DNA from: Bacteroidota bacterium
GTDB taxonomy: Bacteria > Bacteroidota > Bacteroidia > Bacteroidales > Bacteroidaceae
Reading direction: 5' to 3'
Length of the DNA: 52,819 nt
Assembly (NCBI GenBank): GCA_023425865.1
Contig: JAFABV010000078.1
Span: 1 to 52,819, forward strand
A program made the translations under genes and the position numbers. Below are positions 44,909-52,117 of the stretch, in pieces. Below the pieces are notes generated by a model. That model searched no databases, was not told where the DNA came from, and saw only the letters and a program-made list of their open reading frames with translations. Numbering within the stretch: position 1 is the first letter of the stretch; the number at the start of each line of letters is the position of its first letter.

Positions 44909-46243
44909 ATGAGTCAACAAGAAGAGAACGACGCTTTTCAGGTGGTACACCAGCCCTTTACCATGGCCGAAGCCATAGAAGAGGCCAAGCGCTGCCTCAA
45001 CTGCAAGTCGCCATTGTGCCGCAAGGGCTGTCCGATCAACAACCATATACCCGATTTCATCCATCAGCTCTCCAAGGGCAACATCGGCGATGCCATGGCC
45101 ATCATCAACGAGACCTCCAATCTCCCGGCCATCTGCGGCAGGGTGTGCCCCCATGAGAAGCAATGCCAGGGGCATTGCATCCTTAACAAGAAAGGCAATC
45201 CGATACAAATTGGCAGGATAGAGGCGTTTATCGCTGATTTCGACACGGAGATGCACCTCACCCGCGAGAAACTTCCCCAAAAGACACGCGGCAACATTGC
45301 CGTCATCGGCTCGGGTCCTGCCGGCCTCACCGTGGCCGGCGACCTGGCACGCCAAGGCTTCGCCGTCACCATCTTCGAGGGGCAGGAGGAACCGGGCGGC
45401 GTGCTCATGTTTGGCATTCCGGAATACAGGTTGCCCAAGAACGTGGTGCGGGCCGAGATCAGCAAGATTGCCGAATTGGGCGTCAACTTCATGACCAAGT
45501 CGATGATTGGCGAGAACGGCATCAACATCGACTATCTCTTCGACCGGGGCTTCGACGCCATCTTTATGGGAACGGGTACCGCCGTGCCCCAAGATATGGA
45601 CTCGGTGCCCGGCGCCAAGCTCCACGGCGTGAGCCAGTCTACCTATCTGCTCCACCAGGTCAACGCCTATAACGACGGCGCCATCAGCCGCAAGAACGTG
45701 CCTTTGCGCGAAGGCGACCGCGTGGGTATCATCGGCGGCGGCAATGTGGCGATGGACGCCGCCCGCACCGCCATACGCTTAGGTGCCGATGTCACCGTGA
45801 TCTATCGTCGCACAGAAGAGGAGATGCCGGCCATACGCCGCGAATACGAAGAGGCGGTGAAAGAAGGCGTGAAATTTATGTGGGAGTCGAGCGTCACAGA
45901 GTTTTTCGCGGGTCCTGACGGCCGTCTCGGCAGCATCAATATCCATACGCAAGAGGGCGACCGCCGTGAGCCCTTCAACCGCATCTACCTTGCCATCGGC
46001 TCGCGTCCCGCCAACCGTATCGTGTCTACCACCGACGGCATCGAGGTGGATGACAGAGGCTATGTGAAGATACAAGACCGTCCTTACGGCATGACCACCC
46101 GCCGGGGTGTCTTTGCCGGTGGCGATGTGGTACACCGTCCGCAGACCGTGGTGCTCGCCATGAAGGCCGCCAAGGAGGTTGCGCAGGGCATTGCGCAATA
46201 TGTAGACGCCGTGAAGCTGCTGGAACATATCGACCGCCGATAG
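44909..46243 (+). CDS. NADPH-dependent glutamate synthase small-subunit-type oxidoreductase
   Basis: This 444-residue flavoprotein matches the GltA/GltD family, which supplies electrons from NADPH for glutamate synthesis. The N-terminal Fe-S region has Cys29, Cys32, Cys37 and Cys41 (RCLNCKSPLCRKGCP) and a second cysteine group ICGRVCPHEKQCQGHC. The FAD site is VIGSGPAGLTVAGDLA near 131 and the NADPH site IIGGGNVAMDAARTAI near 273. FAGGDVVHRPQTVVLAMKAAK near the end closes the FAD fold. The large subunit is not adjacent, so it may act alone as in homotetrameric GltA, or be a relative such as the NfnL/SudA subunit. A strong terminator follows 16 nt after the stop. Confidence 0.9.
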   Translation: MSQQEENDAFQVVHQPFTMAEAIEEAKRCLNCKSPLCRKGCPINNHIPDFIHQLSKGNIGDAMAIINETSNLPAICGRVCPHEKQCQGHCILNKKGNPIQIGRIEAFIADFDTEMHLTREKLPQKTRGNIAVIGSGPAGLTVAGDLARQGFAVTIFEGQEEPGGVLMFGIPEYRLPKNVVRAEISKIAELGVNFMTKSMIGENGINIDYLFDRGFDAIFMGTGTAVPQDMDSVPGAKLHGVSQSTYLLHQVNAYNDGAISRKNVPLREGDRVGIIGGGNVAMDAARTAIRLGADVTVIYRRTEEEMPAIRREYEEAVKEGVKFMWESSVTEFFAGPDGRLGSINIHTQEGDRREPFNRIYLAIGSRPANRIVSTTDGIEVDDRGYVKIQDRPYGMTTRRGVFAGGDVVHRPQTVVLAMKAAKEVAQGIAQYVDAVKLLEHIDRR

Positions 46244-46259
46244 GAGCGGCGTCATGCCA

Positions 46260-46323
46260 AAAAGTCTCCCCCTTTTCCTGCTTCAGCGTTCAGCGAAGTA
46301 CAGGAAAAGGGGGAGACTTTTTG
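46260..46323. terminator. Bidirectional terminator between the GltA-type and xth genes
   Basis: A perfect 22-bp inverted repeat (46260-46281 with 46302-46323) ends in A5 on one side and T5 on the other. The loop has an inner CTTC/GAAG stem. It serves two convergent transcripts. Confidence 0.93.
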
Positions 46324-46341
46324 TGTGTCGGGAGTAGACGC

Positions 46342-47142
46342 CTACTTGATGTCGAGCTCCACGGGGCAATGGTCACTGCCGAAAATGTCGGTATGGATCT
46401 TGGCCTCGGTAATGCGGTCGCGCATGCGGTCTGACGTGATGAAATAATCGATACGCCACCCCGTGTTCTTCTCGCGGGCGCGGAAACGGTAGCTCCACCA
46501 GCTGTAAGTCACCTGCTCAGGATAGAGCGTACGGAAAGTGTCGATGAAACCACTACCCAACAGCGTCGTCATTTTCTCGCGCTCCTCGTCAGTGAAGCCC
46601 GCATTGTTATGATTGGTCTTGGGATTCTTGAGGTCGATGTCTTCGTGCGCCACATTCAGGTCGCCGCATACGATGACAGGCTTTTGCGCGTCGAGCCGCT
46701 GCAGATAAGCCCTAAAATCGTCTTCCCACTTCATGCGGTACCCCAGCCGCTTGGGCTTCACCTCGCCGGGCAGGGCCTCCTGCGAGTTGGGGGTGTAGCA
46801 GGTGATGAGGTAAAAGTCGGCATACTCAAGGGTAATGACACGTCCTTCGTGGTCGTGCTCATCGATGCCTAAGCCATAGGTCACCGCCAGCGGCTCATGC
46901 TTGGCAAAGATGGCCGTGCCGCTGTAGCCTTTCTTATCGGCAAAATTCCAGTACGACCGGTAGCCATCAAACTGCAGGTCGAGTTGCCCTTCCTGCATCT
47001 TGGTCTCTTGCAGGCAGAAGAAGTCGGCATCGAGCTCCTTGAAGTAAGTTTCAAAACCCTTGCTTACCACATTGCCGTCGTCATCGGTCTTGGGCTTGAT
47101 ACAGGCACGCAGCCCGTTCACGTTCCAGGATATAAATTTCAT
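46342..47142 (-). CDS. xth: Exodeoxyribonuclease III (AP endonuclease)
   Basis: This 266-residue enzyme of the Exo III/APE1 family cuts DNA at abasic sites and degrades 3' ends in base-excision repair. Motifs are complete: SWNVNGLRA at the start, FFCLQETKM (Glu metal ligand), GYSGTAIFAK, VICGDLNVAHEDIDL, YSWWSYRFRAREKNTGWRIDY and GSDHCPVELDI at the end. I start it at 47142 (MKFISWN), the standard N-terminus, rather than the ATG nine codons upstream. It is the last of a six-gene operon and lies 19 nt after folE. Confidence 0.96.
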   Translation of the reverse strand: MKFISWNVNGLRACIKPKTDDDGNVVSKGFETYFKELDADFFCLQETKMQEGQLDLQFDGYRSYWNFADKKGYSGTAIFAKHEPLAVTYGLGIDEHDHEGRVITLEYADFYLITCYTPNSQEALPGEVKPKRLGYRMKWEDDFRAYLQRLDAQKPVIVCGDLNVAHEDIDLKNPKTNHNNAGFTDEEREKMTTLLGSGFIDTFRTLYPEQVTYSWWSYRFRAREKNTGWRIDYFITSDRMRDRITEAKIHTDIFGSDHCPVELDIK

Positions 47143-47161
47143 TGTTGCTGTCTGTTTGGGG

Positions 47162-47755
47162 TTAAACACGTTTGGCCTCTCCGCGCAGCAGGTTCATAAA
47201 CTCCATGCGCGTGTTGTTGGATTGGAATACGCCGCTATAGGCGCTCGTCGTGGTGATGGCATTCTGCTTCTCCACGCCGCGCATGGCCATGCAGAGGTGT
47301 TTGGCCTCTATCACCACCATGACGCCCTGCGGCTTCAGCGTCTGCCTGATGCACTCTTCCACCTGCTGGGTGAGGCGTTCCTGCACCTGCAGCCGGTGAC
47401 TGAAGATATCTACCACACGGGCAATCTTGCTCAGCCCCGTGATATACCCGTTAGGGATGTAAGCCACATGCGCCTTACCGAAGAACGGCAGCATATGATG
47501 TTCGCACATCGAGTAGAAGTCGATGTCTTTCACAATGACCATCTGGTCGTATTTCTCTTCAAAGAGCGCGTCGGTGAGCACCTTCCGCGGGTCTTGCGTA
47601 TAGCCTCGGGTGAGCACCTGCATGGCCTTGGCCACCCTCATGGGTGTCTTCTCCAAGCCCTCGCGGTCGGGGTTTTCGCCCAACAGGCTGATAATCTCTT
47701 TATAGTGTGCGGCGAGCTCCTCCAGCCCGTCGCGGTATTCTGTTTCTGGGTTCAT
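47162..47755 (-). CDS. folE: GTP cyclohydrolase I
   Basis: FolE converts GTP to dihydroneopterin triphosphate at the start of folate synthesis. The 197-residue protein has the zinc ligands in SMCEHHMLPFFGKAHVAY near residue 83 and HLCMAMRGVEKQNAITTT near 152, and the GLSKIARVVDIFSHRLQVQE block with substrate contacts. Length is normal. It lies 24 nt after the SPOR gene and 19 nt before xth in the same operon. Confidence 0.97.
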   Translation of the reverse strand: MNPETEYRDGLEELAAHYKEIISLLGENPDREGLEKTPMRVAKAMQVLTRGYTQDPRKVLTDALFEEKYDQMVIVKDIDFYSMCEHHMLPFFGKAHVAYIPNGYITGLSKIARVVDIFSHRLQVQERLTQQVEECIRQTLKPQGVMVVIEAKHLCMAMRGVEKQNAITTTSAYSGVFQSNNTRMEFMNLLRGEAKRV

Positions 47756-47779
47756 GTATGGTTGGGATAAGTGGTCAGA

Positions 47780-48469
47780 TCAGTCGTTTACCGTGATTTT
47801 GCCTTTAACGATGGTAGCCGCCGAGTATCCCATGGCCTTGACGTTTCTCAGCATCTTCCGTGCCTCCTCGTAGCTTCTGTAGTTGCCCACGCGGCATATC
47901 CAGCGCGGTGAGTAGAAGTGTACGTAAATGGGTTGGTCAGGATATTTCATCTTGATGGCATTGCCTATCTGCTGTGCTTTCTGCTTATCGTTGCGGGTAT
48001 TACCGCCGGCAAAGGCCTGTACGCGATATCCGGTCACCTTGTAGCTGTTGCGCATAACCTTCTTGCGCATGTCGATGGTGGGAATCTCCATCTCGTTGCC
48101 GCCTTTGCCCGCCTCATTCGCGGCATCCGGCTCGTTTTTCTTTTCGGCCTCTTTTTCCTTGGCCCTCAGCGCATCGTGCGTCTTGTCGCTGTTGTCGGTA
48201 TCAGCCCGCAGCGGGGCTTTCTCCTGTCCACGTGCAGAGTCGCCATCCAGTTTTCTGTTGTCCGCGCCTATCGGCTTGGCTGGTGTCAGCGGTTTCTGTG
48301 CCGTGGATGTAGTCTTGCCATTCACCAGGTCGTCTATAGCCTTGCTCTGACTGACCGACACCTTCCCCTGTCCCTGCCTCGACTGCTGCAGGTGCTCCAA
48401 ATAGGTCTGTGCATGTACAGCAATGGCTGAACATAGCGCCAGAAGGATGGTGGTGACGAATTTCTTCAT
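47780..48469 (-). CDS. SPOR domain protein
   Basis: The 229-residue protein has a signal peptide (MKKFVTTILLALCSAIAVHA) and should be periplasmic or on the inner face of the outer membrane. A charged, low-complexity middle (about 50-140, rich in Lys, Ala and Glu) is followed by a C-terminal SPOR domain (about 150-225: YRVQAFAGGNTRNDKQKAQQ, then WICRVGNYRSYEEARKMLR). SPOR domains bind denuded peptidoglycan glycan strands, often at the division septum. The start at 48469 is used because it gives a clean signal peptide. It lies between tpiA and folE in the six-gene operon. Confidence 0.93.
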   Translation of the reverse strand: MKKFVTTILLALCSAIAVHAQTYLEHLQQSRQGQGKVSVSQSKAIDDLVNGKTTSTAQKPLTPAKPIGADNRKLDGDSARGQEKAPLRADTDNSDKTHDALRAKEKEAEKKNEPDAANEAGKGGNEMEIPTIDMRKKVMRNSYKVTGYRVQAFAGGNTRNDKQKAQQIGNAIKMKYPDQPIYVHFYSPRWICRVGNYRSYEEARKMLRNVKAMGYSAATIVKGKITVND

Positions 48470-48528
48470 TTGGGTGGATGTTAGGTGATGGGGGTTAAAA
48501 TGAACGGTATTGGTGGTTGGGGTAGAAA

Positions 48529-48557
48529 GCCGGTACACCATACGCGTGTGTACCGGC
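48529..48557. terminator. Terminator-like hairpin between tpiA and the SPOR gene
   Basis: A perfect 10-bp stem GCCGGTACAC / GTGTACCGGC (48529-48538 with 48548-48557) lies 29 nt after the tpiA stop. There is no long T run, so it may only reduce read-through or protect the tpiA part of the mRNA. Confidence 0.5.
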
Positions 48558-48585
48558 CATACATACCTATTAGTTCAGCTGTGGC

Positions 48586-49347
48586 TTACTTCTTCCAGGC
48601 GTCGACAATAGCCTTGAAGTCGGCCACCTTCAGAGAGGCGCCACCGATGAGGCCACCATCGATATTGGGCTTAGAGAAGAGCTCGCCAGCATTGCTGGCA
48701 TTGCAGCTGCCACCATAGAGGATGGTGGTGTCGTCGGCAGCCTGCTCACCGTATTTCTCAGCGACGATGCTACGGATGTAGGCCAGCATCTCCTCGGCCT
48801 GGTCAGAAGTGGCGGTCTTGCCGGTACCGATGGCCCAGATGGGCTCGTAGGCCAGCACGATGTTCTTCCACTCCTCAGCGCTGAGGTGGAATACCGAACC
48901 CTCGAGCTCAGCCTTCACCACCTCGTTCTGCTGGTTGGCATCGCGCTCCTCAAGAGTCTCACCGCAGCAGAAGATCACCTTCAGGCCGTTGGCCAGTGCC
49001 AGCTGCACCTTCTCCTTCAGGATCTCAGCGGTCTCACCATAATACTGGCGACGCTCAGAGTGACCCAAGATAACATACTCGGCACCGGTAGACTTTACCA
49101 TAGCGGCAGACACCTCACCCGTGTAGGCGCCCTTCTCCTTGTCGGCACAGTTTTCAGCGCCGAGAGCCACCACGCTGTTGTCGAGGATGTCGGCCACCTT
49201 AGCCAAGTGGATAAACGGAGTGCAGATTACTACGCCACAGTTGGGTTTGTCGGCTACCAGGGCAGCGTTGATTTCTGTTGCCAGCGCAAGTCCCTCCTGC
49301 AGGTTCTCGTTCATTTTCCAGTTACCTGCTACAATTTTCTTTCTCAT
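48586..49347 (-). CDS. tpiA: Triosephosphate isomerase
   Basis: TpiA interconverts dihydroxyacetone phosphate and glyceraldehyde 3-phosphate in glycolysis. The 253-residue product starts RKKIVAGNWKMNENLQEG (catalytic Asn and Lys), has YVILGHSERRQYYGE (catalytic His), VLAYEPIWAIGTGKTAT (catalytic Glu and loop 6) and the phosphate loop GLIGGASLK near the C-terminus. All key residues are present. It overlaps the preceding DoxX-type gene by 4 nt. Confidence 0.98.
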   Translation of the reverse strand: MRKKIVAGNWKMNENLQEGLALATEINAALVADKPNCGVVICTPFIHLAKVADILDNSVVALGAENCADKEKGAYTGEVSAAMVKSTGAEYVILGHSERRQYYGETAEILKEKVQLALANGLKVIFCCGETLEERDANQQNEVVKAELEGSVFHLSAEEWKNIVLAYEPIWAIGTGKTATSDQAEEMLAYIRSIVAEKYGEQAADDTTILYGGSCNASNAGELFSKPNIDGGLIGGASLKVADFKAIVDAWKK

Positions 49348-50708
49348 TTTTCTTTTCGTTTAAAAGTTGATATAATCTTTGATGATGTCTTGTTATCTAT
49401 CAGTTTCCTTTCCTCCTCGATCAGTAGCTCCTGTCCCTCCCTGATTCTGCCGCGCACGTATCGGCTCCACGCCCAGGTGCGGTCGGCGATGGTAAGCAGC
49501 AGCAACGGCAGGAAGAACCACAGCACCACCTTGGCGATGGTCTTGCCCACCGAGCTGTCGGGCAGGTGGCCGATCTCCAATTTTGCCAAGGGCGCATTCA
49601 GCTCGGCGGCCTCGGGCAGCTCGTTGTGGCTCCACTTGCGGATGATGGTGGCATCTTTCAGCAGCAGCAGTCCGGGGTTGCTCCTGATGATGGTCTTGAG
49701 CGTGGTCTCGTCGGTCATGCAGAAGGGATATTCTGCCCCGGTGAGGTCTTCCCAGTGGCTGATGCCCTCCTCGGTAGAGGCCGTGAGGCAGTAGAACGGT
49801 ATGTTCTGCTGCTGGGCATACTCGTAAATCTGGTCTATGGCCCCGAAGTTACTGTCGTCGGCGGCCTCCAAATGGGGCGCTATCAGCAAGAAGGTGTAGC
49901 CCTTATGGGTAAGCACCTCCTCGGTAATGTCGTCGCCCTCGGCTTTCTGGATAAAGAAGTCGTGAATGGGTGGCACATAGCCCTCCTTGGTCTGCACGGT
50001 CTTCGAGTCAATGAACTGCCATGTGGAGTCGGGATAATTCTCAAGCGTGAACTCCTTGCGCTCCCCGTTTTTCTCCATGATGAAGGTCGTGCTGAACTGA
50101 GGCTGCGGCGCGCCCTCGGGTATCTCCATGCCCTTGAGGATGTTGGCCCCGATGTGGTAAGGACGAAAATCGAAGATTGGAAGCGTATACAGGCAGTAGA
50201 GGCTTGTGATGATGATGAAAAGCACGGTATAGTTGATGGCTATCCACTGGTTGCTTTTCGAGATAAAACGATACATGCGCAATGGCCATTTCCACAACAC
50301 CACGGCAAGGCCCAACAACACCAGATTCTTGACGAAGGTCTCCGTATTGGTCAGGTGGATGGCGTCGCCAAAGCAGCCGCAGTCTTTCACGGGGTTGGCA
50401 ACGGCCAGCCAAAGGGTGAGCAGCGTCATCGCGGCCATCAGTATCACCGTGACCTTAGAGGTGAACCGCCGACGAATGGCAAAGAGCAGGAAGATGCCCA
50501 AAGAGAACTCGATGGCCGACAGCAGCACCGAGGTGCCCAGCGTAACGAAGTCGGGCAGCAGCCGCGCGCAGCCGATGGCCTCAGCGTACTCCTGTATCTT
50601 GTATTGAGTGCCTAAGGGGTCGGTGGCTTTGACATAGCCCGAAAAAATCAGCACCACCGCCAACAGCAGCCGGCACAGATTCACAGCTATTCGTTTCACG
50701 TTCTCCAT
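49344..50708 (-). CDS. BT_3928-like DoxX/MauE-type membrane protein with thioredoxin-like part
   Basis: This 454-residue protein belongs to a Bacteroidetes family named after BT_3928. The first 150 residues form a four-helix DoxX/MauE-type domain with RLLLAVVLIFSGYVKATDP and the conserved VKDCGCFGD cysteine pair near residue 112. A fifth helix follows (about 160-180). Residues about 195-390 are a periplasmic domain with a thioredoxin-like order of strands (KGYTFLLIAPHLEAA, QNIPFYCLTAS, NPGLLLLKDATIIRKW). A last helix lies near 400-420, followed by a basic tail. It probably takes part in thiol redox or quinone-linked electron flow. It overlaps tpiA by 4 nt. Confidence 0.9.
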   Translation of the reverse strand: MENVKRIAVNLCRLLLAVVLIFSGYVKATDPLGTQYKIQEYAEAIGCARLLPDFVTLGTSVLLSAIEFSLGIFLLFAIRRRFTSKVTVILMAAMTLLTLWLAVANPVKDCGCFGDAIHLTNTETFVKNLVLLGLAVVLWKWPLRMYRFISKSNQWIAINYTVLFIIITSLYCLYTLPIFDFRPYHIGANILKGMEIPEGAPQPQFSTTFIMEKNGERKEFTLENYPDSTWQFIDSKTVQTKEGYVPPIHDFFIQKAEGDDITEEVLTHKGYTFLLIAPHLEAADDSNFGAIDQIYEYAQQQNIPFYCLTASTEEGISHWEDLTGAEYPFCMTDETTLKTIIRSNPGLLLLKDATIIRKWSHNELPEAAELNAPLAKLEIGHLPDSSVGKTIAKVVLWFFLPLLLLTIADRTWAWSRYVRGRIREGQELLIEEERKLIDNKTSSKIISTFKRKEK

Positions 50709-50727
50709 CCTATCTTCCCTGTATCAT

Positions 50728-51270
50728 TTATTTTGCTGTTCGAATGGCACCAAACACGGCATAGTTGATAATATCCAAGTAGTTGGCGTCGATACCCTCG
50801 GAGACGAGTGCCTGGCCACTGAGAAGCTCAAGCTCTTTCACCCGCTGTATCTTGGTCAGGATGAAATCGGTGTAACTGCTTACCCGCATCTCGCGCCACG
50901 CCTCGCCATAGTCGTGGTTTTTCTTGCGCATCAAGTCGAAGGCCTCGGCGGCGTGCCGGTCATACACCGCCAGCGCCTCGTCGGGCGTCATGTCTACCGT
51001 GTCGGCAAAGCCCCGCTCAAGCTGAATGAGCCCCACGATGCCGTAGTTGATCAGGGCTATGAACTCCGGACGTATGCCGTCGCCCACGAGCGACAGTCCG
51101 GTAATCTCGAGCGAGCGGATGCGCTTGGCCTTGATGTATAGTTGGTCGGTGAGCGACGAAGGTCTCAGAATACGCCATGAGGCTCCGTAGTCGTGGAGCT
51201 TCTTCTGGAAGAGGTCGTGGCACTCGGCCATGATTTCCTGAAACTGTTGGTCAGTATGCTGTTCTGCCAT
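50728..51270 (-). CDS. DUF1599 domain protein
   Basis: This 180-residue cytoplasmic protein consists of two similar DUF1599 halves. Each has a helix pair with KxHDYGxxWRxxR (KKLHDYGASWRILRPSS near 27, KKNHDYGEAWREMRVSS near 115), then KIQRVKELE-like and INYxVxGxIxL segments. The repeated Lys-His-Asp-Tyr motif suggests a nucleotide-pyrophosphatase-like (MazG/dUTPase-type) helical bundle, but no activity is established to my knowledge. I start it at 51270; the longer frame crosses the -7 box at 51286-51279. It is the first gene of the operon that continues to xth. Confidence 0.9.
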   Translation of the reverse strand: MAEQHTDQQFQEIMAECHDLFQKKLHDYGASWRILRPSSLTDQLYIKAKRIRSLEITGLSLVGDGIRPEFIALINYGIVGLIQLERGFADTVDMTPDEALAVYDRHAAEAFDLMRKKNHDYGEAWREMRVSSYTDFILTKIQRVKELELLSGQALVSEGIDANYLDIINYAVFGAIRTAK

Positions 51271-51278
51271 AACATGTG

Positions 51279-51286
51279 CAAAGTTA
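51279..51286 (-). promoter_or_regulatory. Putative -7 box of the DUF1599-tpiA-folE-xth operon
   Basis: TAACTTTG on the minus strand only 8 nt before the ATG at 51270, so transcription should start at or very near the start codon. Confidence 0.65.
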
Positions 51287-51336
51287 CTCAATAAAAATCA
51301 AAAAGCCCCTCCAAGGACACGAAAAAACGCCATCAC

Positions 51337-51738
51337 TTATTCAGCCTGGCGCCGGTGTATCACCCTCACCGTGCCGCACAGCGCGTCGTAGCGCACCTGC
51401 AGCGAGTCGCGTTTCACGCCCAAGCGGTTGCGCCTGCCGATGTTGGTCTCGGCATTAAACGCCTGAATGGTGGCCTGCAGGGCCGAGTCTGTGCGGGCAA
51501 TGTCGTCTTGGGTCATCTTCAGCGACGCTTCCTGCCATATCTTCAGCGCCTTCTTGCGCGCCTCGACGGCCTTGGGGTGCTCGTCGCGCAACAGCCGAAT
51601 AGCGTTGAGCGTCTGCACATAATTCTTTTGCTGGTAGAGGGAGTCGATGCGGTGCATCAGCGGTGCCGCCTTCTCCTCTTCAGAGGGCTGACAGGCCACA
51701 AGGCATGTCGCGGCCATGAGCATAAGCATTTTCTTCAT
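51337..51738 (-). CDS. Small lipoprotein of unknown function
   Basis: The 133-residue product begins MKKMLMLMAATCLVACQ, a lipoprotein signal with lipobox LVAC (Cys16). The mature part is mostly alpha-helical and charged and looks like one helical hairpin (EEKAAPLMHRIDSLYQQKN, then ARKKALKIWQEASLKMTQDD), with a short basic C-terminal segment. I know no named family. An adjacent ATG at 51741 is also possible. A -7 box (TACCTTTG) lies at 51754-51747, almost touching the start, so the mRNA may be leaderless. It precedes the DUF1599 operon, which has its own promoter. Confidence 0.82.
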   Translation of the reverse strand: MKKMLMLMAATCLVACQPSEEEKAAPLMHRIDSLYQQKNYVQTLNAIRLLRDEHPKAVEARKKALKIWQEASLKMTQDDIARTDSALQATIQAFNAETNIGRRNRLGVKRDSLQVRYDALCGTVRVIHRRQAE

Positions 51739-51746
51739 CATAAGTG

Positions 51747-51754
51747 CAAAGGTA
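51747..51754 (-). promoter_or_regulatory. Putative -7 box of the small lipoprotein gene
   Basis: TACCTTTG on the minus strand, 5-8 nt before the two candidate ATG codons. Confidence 0.6.
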
Positions 51755-52002
51755 GTAAATTCGATTGAGTAAATGAAAATATACGACCCTAAATTGCTGA
51801 TTATCAAAAAATGATTAAGACGAACGCAAGCCGGCATCGACGCATGGGCGGGAACACCCGTGGCCGTGAGCCGCCAACGCCCTGACGCTGAGCGGGGAAG
51901 GTTGCCGCGGAGACCTGCGGCGCCTATGGAGCAGGTGCCCCAACGCCAAGGCGACGCGGCGCCGACGCCCTCATCCTTGCATCAGCCGGGGATAAGGGAA
52001 AA
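51755..52002. other. Gene-free region before array D
   Basis: An AT-rich promoter stretch up to about 51820 is followed by about 150 nt of very GC-rich sequence. No gene is supported. Confidence 0.5.
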
Positions 52003-52117
52003 ATGATTCTATACAAAACCATCGGATGATTTTATATAGAACCATCGGATAATTCTATATAGAACCATCGGATAATTCTATATAGAACCATCGGATGATT
52101 TCATATAAAACCATCAA
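52003..52117. repeat. 23-bp palindromic tandem repeat, array D (5 units)
   Basis: Five 23-bp units start at 52003, 52026, 52049, 52072 and 52095. The third and fourth are identical to each other. The core TTCTATATAGAACCATCGG is best preserved here. The array lies upstream of the small lipoprotein gene, between GC-rich stretches. Confidence 0.92.
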
